Positions 39,984 to 49,242 of a stretch of 64,000 nucleotides of DNA are shown here, piece by piece. Each line of letters opens with the position of its first letter. Position 1 is the first letter of the stretch. Origin of the DNA: Phycisphaerae bacterium (lineage in GTDB: Bacteria; Planctomycetota; Phycisphaerae; Sedimentisphaerales; Anaerobacaceae). The notes under the pieces were generated by a model that was given only the letters and a program-made list of their open reading frames with translations, searched no databases and was not told where the DNA came from. A program made the translations under genes and the position numbers. The stretch lies in contig JAAYBV010000008.1 in assembly GCA_012744475.1 (NCBI GenBank), forward strand, positions 62,001-126,000. Direction: 5' to 3'.

Positions 39984-40023
39984 GGTATGGTTGCTCCTTC
40001 CTCGTGTGGTCCGAGATACGATC

Positions 40024-41307
40024 TTATTTCACGGCTTTGAAGTGCTTATCGGCAAAATCCATGTACCGCTCCCAGTCATAGTCCGTCACGTCATGCTTGC
40101 CTGGGCGAATGTGGTAGGCGATCATCCCCATCACGGGACGACTGACCTGCGGCATCTCGTCGGCCGGCAGACCCTCCTTGCCCAGCAGTCGGTAGACGGG
40201 GTCAGCGCCTTGAGCGGCGAGGAACTCGCCTCGCGGATCGGCCCAGCGGTCTTCCTCGGCGCTGGCGACGTAGACCGGGCGTGGCGCCATCAGAGCGATC
40301 AGCATGTGCTGATCGACCGGGCAGGCGTTGACGTTGTCATTGTATCTGGTGAAGTTGTCGCAGAACCAGTGGGGGAACACGGTGTTGATCCGTTTGACGG
40401 TTTCGCCGAACTCGCGCCGGGATAGCGCCGCTCCGCCGCAGCCGGAGTTGTTCGAGATCACGATGGCGAAACGCTCATCCGAAGCGCCGGCCCAGAGCGA
40501 GGTCTTGCCCAGCCGCGAATGGCCCATCACGGCCACGTGCTTCTGGTCGATGTCGGGATCGGTCTCAAAGTAGTCCATCGCGCGGCTGAGGCCCCAGGCC
40601 CAGGCGCCGATGGAGCCCCATTCGTCTGGCCCGGGCTGCGTCTGGCCCGGCTTGTAGAATAGAGGATGAATGCCGTTCTTGAAGCCGTCGTCGAAGTCGG
40701 GATCGATATCGCCGTAGTAGATGGTGGCCAAGCCGTAGCCCCGCTCCAGGATCCGTTCGACTGGCCAGCGGCTCGCAGCCTTGCCCCGTCCGGCCTCCGT
40801 CGCCTTGTGGTTGGAGTCCGCGTCGCGCGTCCAGCTCCTGGTGATCGTGATGGCAGGATCGGCATGGATCGTATGGTTACCGCCGAAGTTCAGTCCGACG
40901 AACAGCGGCGCCGGCCCGCTCCGCTCGTTCGGCAGGTAGACCAGGATCGTCATATTGGGGTCCTGCCGGCTTTCGTTGAAAAAGACCGTGACCTCCTTGC
41001 GCGTCGCCTTGCCCGCCAGAGCGTTCCTGCTGAGGGACGTCGTCATGAACGTCATCTGCTCGGGCCGGCCGGGCGAGCGCCCGTAGACGTGCTCCTCGAA
41101 CAGGCGCAGAATCTCGGAACGCCGCTTCTGCGACCACGTCGCTGCGTCCGTGACCTTCGTGCCGTCCAGACAGACCAGCGGATCGGGCAGCGCGTACTTG
41201 GGGACCTTGGCTTCGTCGTAATTGGCCTCCTGGGCGTCGGCGCGGCAGGCGAAAACCAGTACGGCGGCGAACACGGTCATGCAGATCAGATGTTGGCGGG
41301 CGAACAT
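40024..41307 (-). CDS. CE15-like glucuronoyl/acetylxylan esterase family protein, secreted
   Basis: '[69 protein letters not shown]', 'HWFCDNF'. Confidence 0.88.
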   Translation of the reverse strand: MFARQHLICMTVFAAVLVFACRADAQEANYDEAKVPKYALPDPLVCLDGTKVTDAATWSQKRRSEILRLFEEHVYGRSPGRPEQMTFMTTSLSRNALAGKATRKEVTVFFNESRQDPNMTILVYLPNERSGPAPLFVGLNFGGNHTIHADPAITITRSWTRDADSNHKATEAGRGKAASRWPVERILERGYGLATIYYGDIDPDFDDGFKNGIHPLFYKPGQTQPGPDEWGSIGAWAWGLSRAMDYFETDPDIDQKHVAVMGHSRLGKTSLWAGASDERFAIVISNNSGCGGAALSRREFGETVKRINTVFPHWFCDNFTRYNDNVNACPVDQHMLIALMAPRPVYVASAEEDRWADPRGEFLAAQGADPVYRLLGKEGLPADEMPQVSRPVMGMIAYHIRPGKHDVTDYDWERYMDFADKHFKAVK

Positions 41308-41472
41308 ACACGTGCCTCCTTTACGGTCGCAGTCGGCAGGAGCGAATCCCAATGTCCATCAGGATTTGCCCCTTCGGGTCGTTTCGACACAGGATGCCCG
41401 CCGGCCAGGGGTTTTTCAAGGGAAAAGTTGAGTCCACATGTGGCGCCAAGACCAGTGGAGCAACGTTCGTGA

Positions 41473-41501
41473 TTGATGAAGGGGCTGGGCTGGCCTATAA
41501 T
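41473..41501 (+). promoter_or_regulatory. Sigma70-type promoter for CDS 41549
   Basis: TTGATG (41473-41478), 17-bp spacer, TATAAT (41496-41501). Confidence 0.7.
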
Positions 41502-41548
41502 CGGCGACCGATGGAACATCGGTTGGATTGTTTTTGGAGGAAACAGCC

Positions 41549-42937
41549 ATGACATTTCGGTCTGTGTGTATCCGAGTGGTAATGGCCTCGATCTGTGCTT
41601 GCTGTGTCGCTGGTCCCGCGCTGGCCGGCGGCGCGATCGACATCTGTCCGGCCAATCCGCGCTACTGGCAGTATGAGGGCGAGCCCGTTCTGCTGATCGG
41701 GGGCAGCAAGGACGACAATCTGTTTCAGATTCCCGACCTGAAGGAGCATCTCGATTTGCTCACGAGCGTCGGCGGCAACTACGTACGGAACACGATGAGC
41801 GCCCGGCTCGACAAGGGCTTCGAGGTGCAGGCGTTCGCCCAGCGGCCCGACGGCAAGTACGACCTGGACCGGTGGAACGACGAGTACTGGCGCCGCTTTG
41901 AGAGTCTGTTGTCGCTGGCTGAAGAGCGCGACATCGTCATTCAGATCGAGGTCTGGGACCGCTTCGATTACTCAGGGAAGCATTGGGAGATCAGCCCCTA
42001 CAACCCGAAGAACAACGTCAACTACACCTACGAGGCCTCGGGGTTTGTCGAGCAGTATCCAAAGCACGCCGGCAGCAACGAGCAGCCGTTCTTCTTCACC
42101 ACGCCCGGCCAGCGGAACAACACCGTCGTGTTGCCGTACCAGCAGCGCTTCGTCGATAAGATGCTGTCGCACTCGCTGAAACGCGGCAACGTTCTGTATT
42201 GCATGGACAACGAGACGTCCGGCGAGCCGGCCTGGGGCGCCTATTGGGCTCGGTACATTCAGGCCAAGGCGAAGGCCGCCGGGGTCAAGGTCCACACGAC
42301 CGAGATGTGGGACGCCTGGGATCTGGCCAGTCCCGAGCACAGCGCCACCTTCGACCATCCCGAGCTCTATTCGTTCGTCGACATCTCGCAGAACAACCAT
42401 CAGAAGGGTCAGGCCCACTGGGACAACGCCCAGAAACAGCGGGCGCGAATCGCGGACCGGCCCCGCCCGCTGAACAACACGAAGATCTACGGCGCCGACA
42501 CCGGCCGCTACGGCAATGACCGCGATGCGATGGAGCGGTTCTGGCGCAACATCTTCGGCGGTCTGGCCTCAGCCCGGTTCCACCGTCCTGATTCGGGGCT
42601 GGGACTGGGCGACAAGGCCCAAGCCAACATCCGCAGCATGCGAATGGTGACCGACCGGATGGATGTGTTCACGTGCGAGCCGCATAACGATCTGCTGAAC
42701 AGTCGCGAATCGAACGAGGCCTATTGCCTCGCGAACCCGGGGACCGAATACGCGGTCTACTTTCCGGACGGCGGCAAGGTAACCCTGAATGTGAACCCGA
42801 TTGACAGGCCAGTGACAGTCCGGTGGCTCGATATCATGAGATCCGAGTGGGTGGAGTCGAAAGCGGCGCAGATGGATGGCACGGTGTCTCTCGAATGTCC
42901 TTCGAAGGATTACTGGGTCGCTCTGGTGCGCCCGTAG
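41549..42937 (+). CDS. Secreted glycoside-hydrolase-like TIM-barrel protein
   Basis: Signal peptide; 'YWQYEGEPVLLIGGSKDDNLFQIPDLKEHLDLLTSVGGNYVRNTMS' resembles DUF4038/cellulase-like superfamily; GGAGG upstream. Confidence 0.65.
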   Translation: MTFRSVCIRVVMASICACCVAGPALAGGAIDICPANPRYWQYEGEPVLLIGGSKDDNLFQIPDLKEHLDLLTSVGGNYVRNTMSARLDKGFEVQAFAQRPDGKYDLDRWNDEYWRRFESLLSLAEERDIVIQIEVWDRFDYSGKHWEISPYNPKNNVNYTYEASGFVEQYPKHAGSNEQPFFFTTPGQRNNTVVLPYQQRFVDKMLSHSLKRGNVLYCMDNETSGEPAWGAYWARYIQAKAKAAGVKVHTTEMWDAWDLASPEHSATFDHPELYSFVDISQNNHQKGQAHWDNAQKQRARIADRPRPLNNTKIYGADTGRYGNDRDAMERFWRNIFGGLASARFHRPDSGLGLGDKAQANIRSMRMVTDRMDVFTCEPHNDLLNSRESNEAYCLANPGTEYAVYFPDGGKVTLNVNPIDRPVTVRWLDIMRSEWVESKAAQMDGTVSLECPSKDYWVALVRP

Positions 42938-42957
42938 GGGCGAATCATCATTCGCCC
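42938..42957. repeat. Dispersed element A copy (GGGCGAAT-CATC-ATTCGCCC) between the GH gene and xseA
   Basis: Perfect 8-bp inverted repeat; preceding GTAG includes the TAG stop of the upstream CDS. Confidence 0.75.
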
Positions 42958-42974
42958 GCAATCAGGGAGGATGG

Positions 42975-44423
42975 ATGCCGACGAAGACATCGCCGAAAAT
43001 CTACACCGTCAGCCAGGTCAACGCGCTGGTCAAGGAGGCGCTGGAGGCGAGCCTGCCGGGCCGGGTGATGGTCAAGGGCGAGATCACCGGCTGGAAGCAG
43101 CATGCCAGCGGCCACTGCTACTTCTCGCTCAAAGACGAAGGCTCGGTCCTGGCCTGCGCGATGTGGAAACCGAACTTCGGCCGCGTGCGGTTCCGGCCGG
43201 AAAACGGGTTGGCGGTGATCGCCACCGGCTCCATCAGCGTCTATGTGCCGCAGGGCCGCTATTCGCTGGTCGTCGAAGAGATGACGCCCGAAGGCGTCGG
43301 CGCGCTGCAATTGGCCTTCGAGCAGATGGTGCGGAAGCTACGGGCGGAGGGGCTCTTTTCCGATGAGCACAAGAAGCCGATCCCGACGTATCCCGAGCGG
43401 ATTGGCATCCTGACCAGCGAGTCGGGGGCAGCGGTCCACGACATCGCCGACAGCGTGCACCAGCGCTGGCCCTGCACGCGGTTGTTCCTTTACCCGGTCC
43501 CGGTGCAGGGCGAGGGTGCTGCCCGGGAGATTGCCGCCGCGATTGCCGACGTCAACCGGCGCAACAGGCAACTGAAGCTCGACCTGCTGATCGTCGGACG
43601 CGGAGGGGGGTCCCTGGAGGACCTTTGGGCCTTCAACGAAGAGGTGCTGGCCAGGGCCATCTTCGCCTCGAAGATCCCGATCATCAGCGCCGTTGGGCAC
43701 GAGGTCGATACGACCATCGCCGACCTCGTCGCGGACCGGCGAGCCTCGACGCCGACCAAGGCGGGCGTGGTGGCGGTGCCCGACATGTGCGATGTGCTGA
43801 CCGATCTGGATCACCAGGCGAGCCGATTGACGCGCAGCGTTCAGTCGCGCGTCGAGCTGGGCGGCGAATACCTGCAAACGATTCTGGCGAGTTCCGCGTT
43901 TCGCAATCCGCTGCTGGCGGTCCGTATGCGCGAGCAGCACGTCGACGAGCTGGCGTCGGACTTGGGCGACGCGGTCAGGGCCCTGGTGGCCGACAAGCGC
44001 ATGATGCTGCAAACCTGCTACGAGCACATCGCGCGGATCGAGCCCCATCGGCTGCTCGGGATGATGACCATCCAGTTGAGCGAACTGACCGGCCGGACCT
44101 TGGCGGCGATCACGGCGGCGATGAACGCCCGGAGGGTGGAGTTGGCCGCCTGCGAAGGCCGCCTGGCGGCTCTGAACCCCCGGAGCGTGCTGGCCCGGGG
44201 GTACACGATCACGACGAACAAGACCACCGGCCGGCTCGTTCGCACGCTCGCCGACGTGCAGGTCGGGGACGCGATGCTCACGGAACTGGCCGACAAGAGC
44301 ATCATCGAGAGCAAGGTGTGTGGGGGCGAATCACAATTCGCCCCAGCGAATGACGAGACGCAGACGCGACAGGAAACGATATCATGGCGCAGAAGAAAAC
44401 TGAAGAGGACATCACCAAGCTGA
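42975..44423 (+). CDS. xseA: Exodeoxyribonuclease VII large subunit
   Basis: 'IYTVSQVNALVKEALEASLPGRVMVKGEITGWKQHASGHCYFSLKDE', 'PERIGILTSESGAAVHDI', 'VGRGGGSLEDLWAFNEE', 'SAVGHEVDTTIADLVADRRASTPT'. Confidence 0.96.
   Translation: MPTKTSPKIYTVSQVNALVKEALEASLPGRVMVKGEITGWKQHASGHCYFSLKDEGSVLACAMWKPNFGRVRFRPENGLAVIATGSISVYVPQGRYSLVVEEMTPEGVGALQLAFEQMVRKLRAEGLFSDEHKKPIPTYPERIGILTSESGAAVHDIADSVHQRWPCTRLFLYPVPVQGEGAAREIAAAIADVNRRNRQLKLDLLIVGRGGGSLEDLWAFNEEVLARAIFASKIPIISAVGHEVDTTIADLVADRRASTPTKAGVVAVPDMCDVLTDLDHQASRLTRSVQSRVELGGEYLQTILASSAFRNPLLAVRMREQHVDELASDLGDAVRALVADKRMMLQTCYEHIARIEPHRLLGMMTIQLSELTGRTLAAITAAMNARRVELAACEGRLAALNPRSVLARGYTITTNKTTGRLVRTLADVQVGDAMLTELADKSIIESKVCGGESQFAPANDETQTRQETISWRRRKLKRTSPS
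44323..44344. repeat. Dispersed element A copy (GGGGCGAAT-CACA-ATTCGCCCC) inside the 3' end of xseA
   Basis: Perfect 9-bp inverted repeat within the reading frame (translated ..CGGESQFAP..). Confidence 0.75.
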
Positions 44424-44668
44424 GTTTCGAGGATTCGATCAAGCGACTCAGGACCATCGTGGACAAGATCGAGCAGGGCGAAATCCCGCTCCAGGACAGC
44501 CTGGAGCAGTACGAGCAGGGCATGGCCCTGATTCAGCACTGCCGGCAGATCCTCCAGAAGGCCGAGAAGCGGATCGAAAAGATGAGCAAGCGCGGCGAGG
44601 AAACGCCGGAGCCGGCCACCGAGGAGCCCGCGCCCGAGCTGGAATCGGAAGATGAGGGCCTCTTCTGA
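44384..44668 (+). CDS. xseB: Exodeoxyribonuclease VII small subunit
   Basis: 'LSFEDSIKRLRTIVDKIEQGEIPLQDSLEQYEQGMALIQHCRQILQKAEKRIE'; overlaps xseA by 40 nt. Confidence 0.95.
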   Translation: MAQKKTEEDITKLSFEDSIKRLRTIVDKIEQGEIPLQDSLEQYEQGMALIQHCRQILQKAEKRIEKMSKRGEETPEPATEEPAPELESEDEGLF

Positions 44669-44743
44669 CATCTGTCATGTCGCGGCGTCTCCCACAAGAC
44701 CTACAGAACTGATCCCAATGTCGATCAGGGGCCGTCGAGGCCA

Positions 44744-44772
44744 TTGAATCCAGGGGAAGAGAAGGCTATAAT
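44744..44772 (+). promoter_or_regulatory. Sigma70-type promoter for CDS 44870
   Basis: TTGAAT (44744-44749), 17-bp spacer, TATAAT (44767-44772). Confidence 0.72.
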
Positions 44773-44869
44773 GGCATTGACCCCGGGTCGGTGTGTGGTC
44801 GCAAGACGGCGAGAAGCCCGATCGCGGAGGGCCCAGGCAAGTGCGGCTTTTACGGGAAGGGGAGAAACC

Positions 44870-46027
44870 ATGTTTGAGCGGCGCAGGGGACGCAGCGGGA
44901 TCACCATCGCATTGTTCGGCTTGCTGATTGTTTCGGCAGGAGCGGAGGCCTTCGAGACATTCCCGATTGCCCGCGAGCCGGGGCATCAGCAGTTCCCGGC
45001 CATCGACGATTGCACCGTGGTCTGGCAGACCAATCGCAACGGCGACTGGGACATCGGCCTCGGCGACATTTCCTACCCGGGCAGCATCGATCCACTGACA
45101 CTCGCGGACACACTGAGTGAGGCGCAGTATCCGGCGGTGTCCGGCAATGTGGTCGTCTGGCAGAACAAGTTTTTTCTGTTCGACGACTGCGACATCGTCG
45201 GTCTCGATCTTTCCACCGAGACGTTCTTCACCGTCATCGAGAGCGCGGCGGACGAGTGCAGTCCGGCCGTCTCCGGCAATCTGGTGGTCGTGCAAAGCCG
45301 GATGACGGCACACGCCGGCTGGGACATTCTCGGCGTCGACATAACGGATCGCGCCAACGCACAGCCATTCTGGCTCGATCGAAACGCGGAAGATCAGTGG
45401 CGTCCGGATGTTGACGGTGACATCGTTGTCTACGAGGACGTCTTCAATGGGGTCTCCTACATCAGCGGCTGGGATCTGTCCGATCCGGATGACGCTGCCT
45501 GGTTCCCAGTGCGCAGCGTGGTTGGGCCGTGCCAGTCACCCGCGATTGCCGGAAAGTGGGTTGTCTGGCAGGATCAGGGCGAAGGGACCGCCGTTACTGG
45601 AGGCGACAACGTTTTTGACCCTCGTCTGCCGGCGCAGCTGGGTTTCGAGGGTTCGGTCGAGGCTTCGAATCCGGATGTCTACAACAACGTGGTGGTCTGG
45701 CAGGATCGCCGCAACGGCAACTGGGACATCTATGGCTGCAATCTGACCACCAAGGCCGCGTTTCCCATCGTCTCGCAGGGCGCCGATCAGACTCACCCGG
45801 CCATCACCTTCAGTCCCTGGCTGAAGGCCTATGTCGTCGTGTGGCAGGACTATCGCAACGGCAACTGGGACATCTACGGCGCGATCCTCAATGGTCCAGA
45901 GGTCGCCGGCTGCGCCTCGCCGCTGACAGGCGACGTCGATGCCGACAGCATCACGGACGCCAAGGATATCGACGAGGTCGAAGTGCGTCTGGGCCAGCAG
46001 AACGGCATCCCGATCGAGGCGGATTGA
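44870..46027 (+). CDS. Secreted TolB-like beta-propeller protein with dockerin-like C-terminus
   Basis: Repeated 'VVWQDxRNGNWDIYG' blades; C-terminal 'GDVDADSITDAKDIDEV' dockerin-like; start moved downstream of the promoter. Confidence 0.82.
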   Translation: MFERRRGRSGITIALFGLLIVSAGAEAFETFPIAREPGHQQFPAIDDCTVVWQTNRNGDWDIGLGDISYPGSIDPLTLADTLSEAQYPAVSGNVVVWQNKFFLFDDCDIVGLDLSTETFFTVIESAADECSPAVSGNLVVVQSRMTAHAGWDILGVDITDRANAQPFWLDRNAEDQWRPDVDGDIVVYEDVFNGVSYISGWDLSDPDDAAWFPVRSVVGPCQSPAIAGKWVVWQDQGEGTAVTGGDNVFDPRLPAQLGFEGSVEASNPDVYNNVVVWQDRRNGNWDIYGCNLTTKAAFPIVSQGADQTHPAITFSPWLKAYVVVWQDYRNGNWDIYGAILNGPEVAGCASPLTGDVDADSITDAKDIDEVEVRLGQQNGIPIEAD

Positions 46028-46118
46028 GCATCGGACTGAGAGACGGCTTGTCCAGCGTTCAGTGAAAGCGGCTGCGAGAGAGCAAGTGAGTCGAACTTCC
46101 TGAGAAGGGGCAGTAACG

Positions 46119-46910
46119 ATGATTCGATGGTTGAAGGAATTGGACGAGGTTCTGCGTGGGCACAAAGGGGACGCCCGGCTTCTGGCCGGAGGCATGGCAC
46201 ACATTCAGATCAAGCCGCTCGTGATCGTATCCATCGTGCTCGGGGTCGTCTATGGTGCGTTCATGGGGCTCTATGCCGTGCTGACTCGGACGCCACCCTG
46301 TTTCGCCCAGATGTTTGCGTCAGCGGTCAAGGTGCCGATCCTCTTCATCCTGACGCTCGTCATCACCTTCCCATCGCTGTACGTCTTCAGCGCGCTGCTC
46401 GGCGTTCGGCTCGGTCCGAAGGACACGCTGCGTCTGATCCTGGCGCCGGTCTCCGCCAATCTGGCGGTGCTTGCTTCCCTGGGGCCCATTACCGGCTTCT
46501 TCACACTCAGCACCTCCAGCTATCCGTTCATGAAGCTGCTGAACTTCCTGTTCTTCGCGCTATCAGGGATCATCGGGCTCAAGGTCCTGCTGACCATGCT
46601 GGCCCGCCTGGATGCGGCGCAGGGGGGACCTGCGATCGGGGTTCAGAATCCCGCCCCAAGCGCGGAGATCGCAGGGCAATCGAGCCTTGAGGTGCCAGCC
46701 AGACCTCTCGTCTTTCCTCGCTCAAAAGACACGGCGGGCACGACGTTTCGCGTCTGGCTGGTGATTTACGGCCTGGTGGGCGCCCAGATGGGCTGGGTGT
46801 TGCGCCCGTTCATCGGCGCCCCGGACATCCCGTTCCAGTGGTTTCGCGCCCGCGAAGCCAACATCTTCGTCGATCTGGTCCGCACGATCGGCGAGTTGTT
46901 CGGTGCTTGA
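46119..46910 (+). CDS. Membrane protein, paralog 1 of a tandem pair
   Basis: About six TM segments; shares 'VYGAFMGLYA', 'VKVPILF', 'GAQMGWVLRPFIGAPDIPFQWFRA' with the next gene. Confidence 0.75.
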   Translation: MIRWLKELDEVLRGHKGDARLLAGGMAHIQIKPLVIVSIVLGVVYGAFMGLYAVLTRTPPCFAQMFASAVKVPILFILTLVITFPSLYVFSALLGVRLGPKDTLRLILAPVSANLAVLASLGPITGFFTLSTSSYPFMKLLNFLFFALSGIIGLKVLLTMLARLDAAQGGPAIGVQNPAPSAEIAGQSSLEVPARPLVFPRSKDTAGTTFRVWLVIYGLVGAQMGWVLRPFIGAPDIPFQWFRAREANIFVDLVRTIGELFGA

Positions 46911-47680
46911 TGCGTACGTTCGGTCGGGTAGTAGACGATTTCCTGCGGGGCAGGGGTATCTTCGCGGTCGATGCGCCCCTGATGGGTCGTCTGCGCTGGC
47001 TGTTGATCCTGCTGCTTGCCTGTGGCCTGTTCTATGGTGCGGTGATGGGGACGTACAGCGGCCTGGAGGCCGGACGTCTGCGTCAGTTGTTCTACTCCGG
47101 TGTCAAGGTGCCTTTGTTGCTGTTGGCGACGTTTGCCCTGTGTCTGCCCAGTTTCTTCGTGGTCAACACGCTGGCCGGGTTGCGCGATGACTTCGGCCAG
47201 GCCCTGCGGGCTCTCGTTGCGACGCAATCCTGTGTCACGGTTGTGCTGGCCGCGCTGGCGCCTGTCACCGCGTTCTGGTACGTTTCGTGCGACGACTATG
47301 GGCTGGCCATCCTGTTCAACATGGTCATGTTCGGTGTTGCCACATTTGCCGCCCAGATCGTGGTCCGGCGGTACTATCGCCCCCTGATCCATCGTGAGCC
47401 GAGGCATCGGCTTCTGCTCTGGGCTTGGTTCGTCCTCTATGCCTTCGTGGGGGTCCAGATGGGGTGGGTCCTGCGTCCGTTTATCGGCAATCCCGAGGCG
47501 CCGGTGGCCTTCTTTCGCGCCGGGGCGTGGGGCAATGCCTACGTCGTCGTGGGCGGCCTGATCCTTCGCGCGGCCGGACCCGTGCCGGCGCCGCTGCTGA
47601 CCTTCATGTCTATCGCTGCCTTTCCCTGGCTGGTTGTCCTGGCCGTAATTTGGCGCCGCGGCTCTGCCTCGCGGCGTTAG
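46910..47680 (+). CDS. Membrane protein, paralog 2 of a tandem pair
   Basis: TGATG overlap with the upstream stop; 'FYGAVMGTYS', 'VKVPLLL', 'GVQMGWVLRPFIGNPEAPVAFFRA'. Confidence 0.75.
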   Translation: MRTFGRVVDDFLRGRGIFAVDAPLMGRLRWLLILLLACGLFYGAVMGTYSGLEAGRLRQLFYSGVKVPLLLLATFALCLPSFFVVNTLAGLRDDFGQALRALVATQSCVTVVLAALAPVTAFWYVSCDDYGLAILFNMVMFGVATFAAQIVVRRYYRPLIHREPRHRLLLWAWFVLYAFVGVQMGWVLRPFIGNPEAPVAFFRAGAWGNAYVVVGGLILRAAGPVPAPLLTFMSIAAFPWLVVLAVIWRRGSASRR

Positions 47681-47700
47681 AAGATGGGGCCGAATTTCGG

Positions 47701-47729
47701 TTGCCCGCTCGCATCCCACGGGGCATAAT
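47701..47729 (+). promoter_or_regulatory. Sigma70-type promoter for tRNA-Leu
   Basis: TTGCCC (47701-47706), 17-bp spacer, CATAAT (47724-47729), 15 nt before tRNA. Confidence 0.55.
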
Positions 47730-47743
47730 GGGCGCGGTCCGTC

Positions 47744-47826
47744 GCGAGCGTGGCGGAATTGGCAGACGCGCCAGGTTTAGGTCCTGGTGTCCTTCGGACG
47801 TGGAGGTTCGACTCCTCTCGCTCGCA
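47744..47826 (+). tRNA. tRNA-Leu (anticodon TAG), CCA not encoded
   Basis: Acceptor GCGAGCG/CGCTCGC, anticodon arm CCAGG-TTTAGGT-CCTGG, variable arm GTCCTTCGGAC, T arm GGAGG-TTCGACT-CCTCT. Confidence 0.95.
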
Positions 47827-47837
47827 ATGGTCGTTTG

Positions 47838-47892
47838 TAGTGACGCCGTGAGGTGTTGCGTTCCGGTGTGTCGTCACGGGCACACTACGAGC
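47838..47892. repeat. Dispersed element B, copy 2 (TAGTGACGCCGTGAG...CGGGCACACTACGAGC)
   Basis: Shares both ends with 27881-27938; between tRNA-Leu and the permease. Confidence 0.55.
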
Positions 47893-47906
47893 TGACGAGG
47901 GGCGAA

Positions 47907-49226
47907 ATGCCAAGGGATTACTTCGAACTCGGCAAGCGACGGACGAGCGTACGAATTGAGGCGGTCGCCGGGGTTACCACCTTCCTGACGATGGCCTATA
48001 TCATCTTTGTGAACCCGAGCATCCTGAGCGCCGCGGGCATGGACAAGCAGGCGCTCATCATTGTCACGTGCGTCGTCAGCGGCGTGATGTCGATCCTCAC
48101 GGGCCTGCTGGCCAACGCGCCTATCGCGATGGCGCCCGGGATGGGACTCAATGCGTTCCTGGCCTTCACCCTCGTGCTGGGCGGCCAGATCACCTGGCAG
48201 GTGGCGCTGGGCGTCGTATTCCTTTCGGGCCTGCTGTGCTGGGGCCTCACGTTGCTGGGCCTGCGCAAGCGGCTGGTCGAGGCGATCCCGGCGAGTCTGG
48301 TCTCGGCCATCTCCGTGGGCATCGGCCTGTTCATCACCTTCATCGGACTGCAGGACCTGGGCCTGATCGTAAACAATGACGAGACGCTGGTCTGTGCCGG
48401 GCCATTGACCGGGAAGGTCGCGATCGGCCTGTGCGGACTGCTTCTCATGATGTTTCTGTCCATCAAGAAGGTCAGAGGCGCCCTGTTGATCGGCATGCTC
48501 TTCTCGACGGCGCTTGCCATCGTGACAGGTCTGGCCCAGAGGCCGACGGGCATCGTGTCGCTGGATTTCGACATTCGCGCGGTAGCCCTTCAACTCGACA
48601 TCGCAGGGGCCCTGCAATGGAGCCTGTTCGGCCATATCTTCGCGCTGATGTTCATCGACATGTTCGACAGCATCGGAACGCTGGTGGCCTGTTGCCACGA
48701 GGCCAACATGGTGGACGAGCGTGGGACCATCAAAGGGCTGGACCGCCTTCTCCAGATCGACGCCGCGGCCAGCATGCTGGGCGCCGCGCTGGGGACTTCG
48801 TCGATTGCCTCGTACATCGAATCGGCCTCCGGCATCGCGGAGGGCGGACGCACCGGGCTGACCGCTGTGGTCACAGGCTTGTGCTTCCTGGCCGCGACGC
48901 TGTTCGTGCCACTGGTGGCGGTCGTGCCCAAGTGCGCGACCGCGCCGGCGCTGATCATGGTCGGACTGTTCATGATGAAGGAGATCAAGCGGATCGACTT
49001 CGCGAATATGGAGGAGGCTTTTCCCTCGTTCATCATCATGGTCATGACCGCCCTGAGCTACAGCATCAGCCGGGGTCTGGCCTTCGGGTTCATCTCGTTC
49101 GTGCTGATCAAGGTGGCGGCCGGCAGGGCTCGCGAAGTGAAGCCCACAATGTGGGTGATCGCGATCCTGTCGCTGGCGTTCGTGACGATGGACCGTCTCC
49201 AGGCGGTGATCGCGTGGTTCAACTGA
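47907..49226 (+). CDS. NCS2-family (AzgA-like) purine permease
   Basis: 'RIEAVAGVTTFLTMAYIIFVNPSILSAAGMD', 'GMGLNAFLAFTLVLGG', 'DMFDSIGTLVACC', 'SSIASYIESASGIAEGGRTGLTAVV'. Confidence 0.93.
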   Translation: MPRDYFELGKRRTSVRIEAVAGVTTFLTMAYIIFVNPSILSAAGMDKQALIIVTCVVSGVMSILTGLLANAPIAMAPGMGLNAFLAFTLVLGGQITWQVALGVVFLSGLLCWGLTLLGLRKRLVEAIPASLVSAISVGIGLFITFIGLQDLGLIVNNDETLVCAGPLTGKVAIGLCGLLLMMFLSIKKVRGALLIGMLFSTALAIVTGLAQRPTGIVSLDFDIRAVALQLDIAGALQWSLFGHIFALMFIDMFDSIGTLVACCHEANMVDERGTIKGLDRLLQIDAAASMLGAALGTSSIASYIESASGIAEGGRTGLTAVVTGLCFLAATLFVPLVAVVPKCATAPALIMVGLFMMKEIKRIDFANMEEAFPSFIIMVMTALSYSISRGLAFGFISFVLIKVAAGRAREVKPTMWVIAILSLAFVTMDRLQAVIAWFN

Positions 49227-49242
49227 CGAAAGGAGTATGGAT

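Noticed and set aside
46766-47719. 317-aa minus-strand ORF
   Set aside because: Antisense to tandem membrane proteins; Q/H/R-rich low-complexity translation.
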